Source: Corallococcus sp. EGB
GTDB lineage: Bacteria > Myxococcota > Myxococcia > Myxococcales > Myxococcaceae
Assembly (NCBI RefSeq): GCF_019968905.1
Contig: NZ_CP079946.1
Coordinates: forward strand, 7,599,356-7,663,355
Length of the DNA stretch: 64,000 nucleotides
Direction of reading: 5' to 3'
Part shown: positions 60,356-64,000 of the stretch, in pieces
How the letters are laid out: each line of letters begins with the position of its first letter
How positions within the stretch are numbered: position 1 is the first letter of the stretch
The notes under the pieces: model-generated
Databases searched by the model: none
Told to the model about the DNA's origin: nothing
What the model saw: the letters and a program-made list of their open reading frames with translations, nothing else
Program-made: the position numbers and the translations under genes

Positions 60356-60373
60356 AAGGCAACGGGAGACACC

Positions 60374-62014
60374 TTGGCGGGTCTGGAAGCGTTGGACTTG
60401 AGGGAGCTGCTGGCGTTCGAGCCGAAGGGCGGGGTCATCCGCTTCGCGGGGCAGCGGACGCTGTTGATGGACCCGGTGGCGCTGGGGCTCCTGCGCAAGG
60501 AGCTCATCGGGATGCTGGGGATGACGGCCGCGCGCGGCATCTTCACGCGGCTGGGCTACGCGCACGGCTGGCGCACGGCGGAGGCGATGAAGTCCGCGGT
60601 GCCGTGGAACGACGAAGCGGAGTGGCGCCGCGCGGGCGGCCGGCTGCACACGCTGATGGGCCAGGTGCGCGTGGAGCGCATCGAGCGCACGGACAAGGAC
60701 GGCCCGGAGCCCTTCGCGGAGGCCCAGTGGAGCGACTCCTATGAGGCCGAGCAGCACCTGCTCCACCTGGGACAGGCGGACGAGCCCGTCTGCTGGAGCC
60801 TCACCGGCTTCGCGTCCGGCTACCTGAGCTACTGCAACGGCAAGCCCATCTACTGCACGGAGCTCAAGTGCGTGGGCAAGGGGGACGCCCTCTGCCACAT
60901 CGTGGGCCGCCCCGAAGAGGAGTGGAGCACCGAGTGCACGGAGTTCCTGCGCTTCTATGAAACGCAGTGCATGGAGGGCGTGCTCGGGCAGGTGACGGAG
61001 GCCCTGCGGCAGGCGGAGCGCAAGCTGCGCGCGAAGCGCCAGTCACTGGCGCGCGTGTCCGGCGTGACGGAGGACCCGGCGGGCATGGTGGCCCGCTCGG
61101 AGGCGATGCAGCGCGTGCTCAACCTGGCGCGGCGCTCGGCCAAGGTGGACACCACGGTGCTCGTCACCGGCGAGAGCGGCGTGGGCAAGGAGAGAATCGC
61201 CCGGCTCATCCATGAAGAGTCCGGCCGCGCCCCCAAGGCCTTCATCGCGGTGAACTGCGCCGCGGTGACGGAGAGCCTGCTGGAGAGCGAGCTGTTCGGC
61301 CACGCCAGGGGCGCCTTCACCGGCGCCACGCACGACCGGCCCGGCCTCTTCGAGGCGGCGCACGGCGGCACCCTCTTCCTGGACGAGGTGGGCGAGGTGC
61401 CTCCCGCCATGCAGGCGAAGCTCCTGCGCGTGCTCCAGGAGCGCGAGGTGCGCCGCGTGGGGGAGAACGCCAGCCGCAAGGTGGACGTGCGCGTGGTGGC
61501 GGCCACCAACCGCGAGCTGGCCGAGGAGGTCCGCCTGGGCCGCTTCCGCCAGGACCTCTTCTACCGGCTGCGCGTCATCGAGCTGCGCATCCCGCCCCTG
61601 CGCGAGCGCCGCGAGGACATCCTCCCCCTCGCGCGGCTGCTGCTCGCGGAGGCCGGAGAGCGGCTGGGGCGCCGGGTGAACGGCCTGTCCCCGGACGCGG
61701 CGGATCAACTGCTGCGCTACCCCTGGCCCGGCAACGTGCGCGAGTTGGGCAACGCCATCGAGCGCGCGGTGGTGCTGTGCGAAGGCCCGCGCGTGGAGCG
61801 CGACGACCTGCCCGAGGAGGTGCGCGCCGCGCCGCCCAGCCTGACGCCCACCGGCAACCCGCGCCGGCTGGAGGACATGGAGAAGGAGTACATCCTCGCG
61901 GTGCTGGCGCAGAACGGCGGCAACCGCTCACGCACCGCGGAGCAGTTGGACATCGGCGTCGCCACGCTCTACCGGAAGCTCAAGCAGTACGGCCACCCGG
62001 AGGCCGCGCACTGA
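60374..62014 (+). CDS. XylR/DmpR-type sigma-54 activator with V4R domain
   Basis: A 546-residue enhancer-binding protein. Residues about 10-115 match the XylR_N activator domain (LLAFEPKGGVIRFAGQRTLL, then ARGIFTRLGYAHGWRTAEA). Residues about 130-200 are a V4R ligand domain with Cys-containing YCTELKCVGKGDALCH, the metal-binding region of the phenol sensors. The AAA+ domain has GESGVGKE, GAFTGA (313-318) and LFLDEVGEVPP. The C-terminal Fis helix-turn-helix is NRSRTAEQLDIGVATLYRKL. Relatives sense phenols or toluene directly. The start is TTG at 60374, preceded by GGGAGA. It is divergent from an extradiol dioxygenase, a plausible target. Confidence 0.92.
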   Translation: MAGLEALDLRELLAFEPKGGVIRFAGQRTLLMDPVALGLLRKELIGMLGMTAARGIFTRLGYAHGWRTAEAMKSAVPWNDEAEWRRAGGRLHTLMGQVRVERIERTDKDGPEPFAEAQWSDSYEAEQHLLHLGQADEPVCWSLTGFASGYLSYCNGKPIYCTELKCVGKGDALCHIVGRPEEEWSTECTEFLRFYETQCMEGVLGQVTEALRQAERKLRAKRQSLARVSGVTEDPAGMVARSEAMQRVLNLARRSAKVDTTVLVTGESGVGKERIARLIHEESGRAPKAFIAVNCAAVTESLLESELFGHARGAFTGATHDRPGLFEAAHGGTLFLDEVGEVPPAMQAKLLRVLQEREVRRVGENASRKVDVRVVAATNRELAEEVRLGRFRQDLFYRLRVIELRIPPLRERREDILPLARLLLAEAGERLGRRVNGLSPDAADQLLRYPWPGNVRELGNAIERAVVLCEGPRVERDDLPEEVRAAPPSLTPTGNPRRLEDMEKEYILAVLAQNGGNRSRTAEQLDIGVATLYRKLKQYGHPEAAH

Positions 62015-62042
62015 AGCGGGCGCGGCCCCTCGGGGTCCTTCT

Positions 62043-62774
62043 TCAGTTGAGGTACTGGTCGCGGTCCGGCGGACGGTTGCGGTCCACCACGCGCAGGTGC
62101 TTGGAGCGGCCGCGCAGCTGCCGCTGCAGGCGCCAGTGCTGCAAGTGGAGCATCAGCCGCCTGGGGCTCGCGCCGCGCACGTACGCGAAGACGAGCACCA
62201 GGCTGATGATTTCCGGGGCCAGCAGCTGCCAGGCCGGCACGGTGAGCAGCCGCAGCACGGTGAAGCCCGCGCCAATGGCCGCGAACCAGTTGCCCGTGAG
62301 CGGGATGCCCCAGAAGTTCGTCTGCCCCCGGCCAATCACCAGGCCGTAGGCCACCCACAGCACCGTCGTCATCACCGTGCCGCCGGCGTAGTGGCTGCCC
62401 ATGGGCATCACCAGCGACAGCAGCACCGTGATGAGGCCCGCCAGCACCGTGATGCCCACCGACGCCATCAGCAGGCGCCTGGAGCCCCAGGTGGACTCCA
62501 GGAAGCCGCCAATGGACCAGATGATGATGCCGCCGAAGATGATGCCCAGCGGATCCACGGCCACGAACGCGTAGGTGAGCAACTGCCACACGCGCAGGCT
62601 CAGCACGTCCCTCGGGTTGAGCAGCAACAGCACGCCCTGCCCCTGCTGCGTCGCCAGGAAGAGGGCGGAGAACGCCACCAGCGCCACCGCCAGCTTGGCG
62701 GCCATCGAATCCAGGCCGGGGAAGCCGCCGCCAAAGCCGCCTCCACCCCGGTTGTAGCCCCGCATGGGTCGCAT
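62043..62774 (-). CDS. Rhomboid-like membrane protein without visible catalytic residues
   Basis: A 243-residue protein with about six membrane helices. ESTWGSRRLLMA matches the rhomboid L1-loop region (E-x-x-WG-S-R-R), and the helix order fits the rhomboid/Derlin/TMEM115 fold. The GxSx nucleophile motif expected in the fourth helix is replaced by a GGTVMTT stretch, and no partner histidine is clear in the last helix. It is therefore probably a non-proteolytic member. The N-terminus is Gly-rich (GGGGFGGGFPG) and the C-terminus is basic (LQHWRLQRQLRGRSKH). ATG 62774 and ATG 62765 are both possible. It converges with the XylR-type gene. Confidence 0.7.
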   Translation of the reverse strand: MRPMRGYNRGGGGFGGGFPGLDSMAAKLAVALVAFSALFLATQQGQGVLLLLNPRDVLSLRVWQLLTYAFVAVDPLGIIFGGIIIWSIGGFLESTWGSRRLLMASVGITVLAGLITVLLSLVMPMGSHYAGGTVMTTVLWVAYGLVIGRGQTNFWGIPLTGNWFAAIGAGFTVLRLLTVPAWQLLAPEIISLVLVFAYVRGASPRRLMLHLQHWRLQRQLRGRSKHLRVVDRNRPPDRDQYLN

Positions 62775-62833
62775 AGAGGCCCAAAGGTGGTGGAACACCG
62801 CCCGGTCCGCAACCCCAAATCCTGAAACGATGA

Positions 62834-62872
62834 AGGGCGCCCCGCCCGGGTGTCACCCGGGAGAAGCGCCCT
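62834..62872 (-). terminator. Nested hairpin downstream of the small gene at 62910
   Basis: Outer arms AGGGCGC / GCGCCCT enclose a second perfect hairpin CCCGGGT-GTC-ACCCGGG. On the minus strand it follows the stop of the 65-aa gene by 37 bases. The T-run is only rudimentary. Confidence 0.55.
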
Positions 62873-62909
62873 CGCATCCCACGCCTTCTTCGGTCCGGCC
62901 GACAGGCCG

Positions 62910-63107
62910 TCAGGCCTTGTGGCGGTAGAAGAGCGTGATGGTCAGACAGTGAAACTCCTTGTCCGAGGACTGCGTGACGATCTTGTCCACGACCTCCACG
63001 GAGGAGTTCTCCTTCAGCCACTTGGTGATGTTCTCACCCATGTTCTCGCGATCGCGCGCGAGCGTGGTGGAGAACACCTTGACTCCCGTGAAGCTGATAA
63101 CGCCCAT
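62910..63107 (-). CDS. Small conserved-looking protein of unknown function
   Basis: A 65-residue protein predicted as alpha/beta (VISFTGVKVFSTT strand, NMGENITKWLKEN helix, then two strands ending FHCLTITLFYRHKA). It is noticeably richer in Lys, Asn and Ser and lower in G+C than its neighbours, yet has a good GAGGG ribosome binding site and a downstream hairpin. The fold pattern and size resemble dodecin-like or small DNA-associated proteins, but I cannot assign it. It appears to be transcribed alone. Confidence 0.65.
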   Translation of the reverse strand: MGVISFTGVKVFSTTLARDRENMGENITKWLKENSSVEVVDKIVTQSSDKEFHCLTITLFYRHKA

Positions 63108-63251
63108 TCCAACCCTCGTGTCACCAGAGATTACAAATGTTTACCCCGAGTCGGGGGCGCCATCAAGAAACGGGCCCGACAATCCGGCCCCGGACGCGTG
63201 TCCCACCCCGCCGGGCATCCGCTGACGCAGCACCGGCCCGGCCACCGTCCA

Positions 63252-63271
63252 CCCGCCGACAGTGCGGCGGG
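63252..63271 (-). terminator. Hairpin downstream of the zinc-ribbon gene
   Basis: CCCGCCG-ACAGTG-CGGCGGG is a perfect 7-bp stem 25 bases beyond the minus-strand stop at 63297. No clear T-run. Confidence 0.4.
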
Positions 63272-63296
63272 GGGCGGGGGCGCTCGGCCCGGTGCT

Positions 63297-63512
63297 TCAG
63301 CGGCCGGCGGCGGCGCGCCGGGCCTGGCAGTTGACCTCGTCCTTGCAGGCGGGACCAATGCCTTCCGGGTGGGCCGTCAGGGGCGTCTTGTCGCTCTCCT
63401 CCACGCCGCACACCACGCAGCGGCGCTTGCGGTTGCGGCGCTCGGCGCGGCGCTGCTCGGCGATGGCCTTGGCCCGCTCGCGGGCCGTCTTCGCGTCCAC
63501 CTCGTTGCTCAT
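63297..63512 (-). CDS. Small basic zinc-ribbon protein
   Basis: A 71-residue protein. The first 30 residues are a very basic helix (TARERAKAIAEQRRAERRNR). Four cysteines follow as CVVC, then CKDEVNC about 20 residues later, suggesting one zinc ion. Such small basic zinc proteins often contact RNA or ribosomes, but no family is recognised. It is 50 bases downstream of the thiolase gene on the same strand and could be co-transcribed. Confidence 0.65.
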   Translation of the reverse strand: MSNEVDAKTARERAKAIAEQRRAERRNRKRRCVVCGVEESDKTPLTAHPEGIGPACKDEVNCQARRAAAGR

Positions 63513-63562
63513 CTCACGTCCCGTCCGGAAGTCGTCTGCCCCGTACCCCGTCGCCCGCGCGC

Positions 63563-64000
63563 CTAGAGCGCCTCGATCAGCACGGCGATGCCCTGGCCGC
63601 CGCCGATGCAGGCGGACCCGATACCATAGCGGGCGCCCCGGCGCTTCAGCTCGTACGCCAGCGTCATGGTGATGCGCGCGCCGGAGGCCCCCAGCGGGTG
63701 GCCCACGGCGATGGCGCCGCCGTTGACGTTGGTGGCGTCGCGTGGCAGGCCCAGGTCCTTCTCCACCGCCAGGTACTGGGGCGCGAAGGCCTCGTTGACC
63801 TCGAAGAGGTCCACGTCGGAGAGCTTCGCGTCCGCGCGCTTGAGCAGGTTGCGGATGGCCGGCGCCGGGCCAATGCCCATGATGCGCGGATCGCACCCGG
63901 CGATGCCCCAGTTGACCAGCCGCGCCACGGGCTTCAGGCCGTGCTTCTCCACGAAGCCGCGCGTGGCCATCACCATGGAGCCCGCGCCGTCGCAGATGCC
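63563..64000 (-). CDS. Acetyl-CoA acetyltransferase (thiolase), C-terminal part
   Basis: The last 145 or so residues of a thiolase; the 5' part lies beyond the window end. Seen: [12 protein letters not shown], the catalytic-histidine block [19 protein letters not shown], and the C-terminal catalytic cysteine in [10 protein letters not shown]. These are complete and typical of biosynthetic or degradative acetyl-CoA C-acetyltransferases (PhaA/AtoB/FadA group), which condense or cleave acetoacetyl-CoA. The preceding GICDGAGSM stretch reaches the window edge in frame. Confidence 0.92.
   Translation of the reverse strand, partial: GICDGAGSMVMATRGFVEKHGLKPVARLVNWGIAGCDPRIMGIGPAPAIRNLLKRADAKLSDVDLFEVNEAFAPQYLAVEKDLGLPRDATNVNGGAIAVGHPLGASGARITMTLAYELKRRGARYGIGSACIGGGQGIAVLIEAL

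Noticed and set aside
63108-63296. AT-richer gap near 63120-63150 considered as an attachment or insertion site
   Set aside because: No direct repeats, tRNA end or integrase is visible; it is better read as the promoter region of the small gene at 62910.

Overview
The window is GC-rich bacterial chromosome (about 70% G+C) and reads as a myxobacterium of the Myxococcus/Corallococcus group. The basis is indirect: many lipoproteins with Asp-Ala-Gly-rich linkers, a high density of two-component and sigma-54 regulators, a GspE/PilB-type ATPase, an RpoH-family alternative sigma factor and an enormous low-complexity repeat protein. No rRNA, tRNA, CRISPR array, insertion sequence or prophage was recognised. 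The first gene and the last gene (thiolase) run to or past the window edges.

Layout. 1-7.3 kb: a toxin-like glycosyltransferase, a GH15 glycosidase, a beta-lactamase-fold lipoprotein, a Spy/CpxP-like protein, and an M14 peptidase overlapping an aldo/keto reductase. 7.4-11.7 kb: a deletion relic of an isoquinoline 1-oxidoreductase-type gene pair, its still intact cytochrome-like partner, and two tandem paralogous lipoproteins with the scrap of a third copy between them. 11.8-17.1 kb: solute-binding protein, lipoprotein, WGR protein, NAD-dependent epimerase and Eis-like acetyltransferase. 17.5-25.3 kb: a double-PAS histidine kinase converging on a PilB/GspE-like ATPase, then an operon of a 63-aa membrane protein, a sodium:solute-symporter/histidine-kinase fusion and an NtrC-type regulator. 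25.4-32.0 kb: two genes of unclear role and the acetate operon porin-acs-DUF485-actP. 32.1-36.7 kb: hydrolase, DUF4239 protein, a broken potassium-channel relic, an orphan adenine methylase and sodC. 36.8-44.1 kb: VWA/DUF4159 pair, small membrane proteins, a lectin-like protein and an atypical ketosynthase. 44.2-52.4 kb: RpoH-like sigma factor, a DEAD-box helicase with three RNA-binding tails, XRE regulator, glutamate-family dehydrogenase, threonine ammonia-lyase and a gluzincin protease. 52.5-58.6 kb: a 2018-residue repeat protein. 58.7-64 kb: YceI and an aromatic-ring dioxygenase divergent from a XylR-type activator, a rhomboid-like protein without visible catalytic residues, two small genes and a thiolase.

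How the parts fit. The best-supported regulatory story is acetate use: a symporter-kinase and NtrC-type regulator lie just upstream of porin-acs-DUF485-actP, and that operon is preceded by a near-consensus sigma-54 promoter with a perfect dyad about 100 bp upstream. A second near-consensus sigma-54 promoter precedes the small gene at 25431, and a weaker one precedes the dioxygenase divergent from the XylR-type activator, again with a dyad at activator distance. Several other genes have a -10-like hexamer 6-9 bases before the start codon and no ribosome binding site, which suggests leaderless transcripts. The most unusual single object is the giant Trp/Glu-rich repeat protein at 52.5-58.6 kb.
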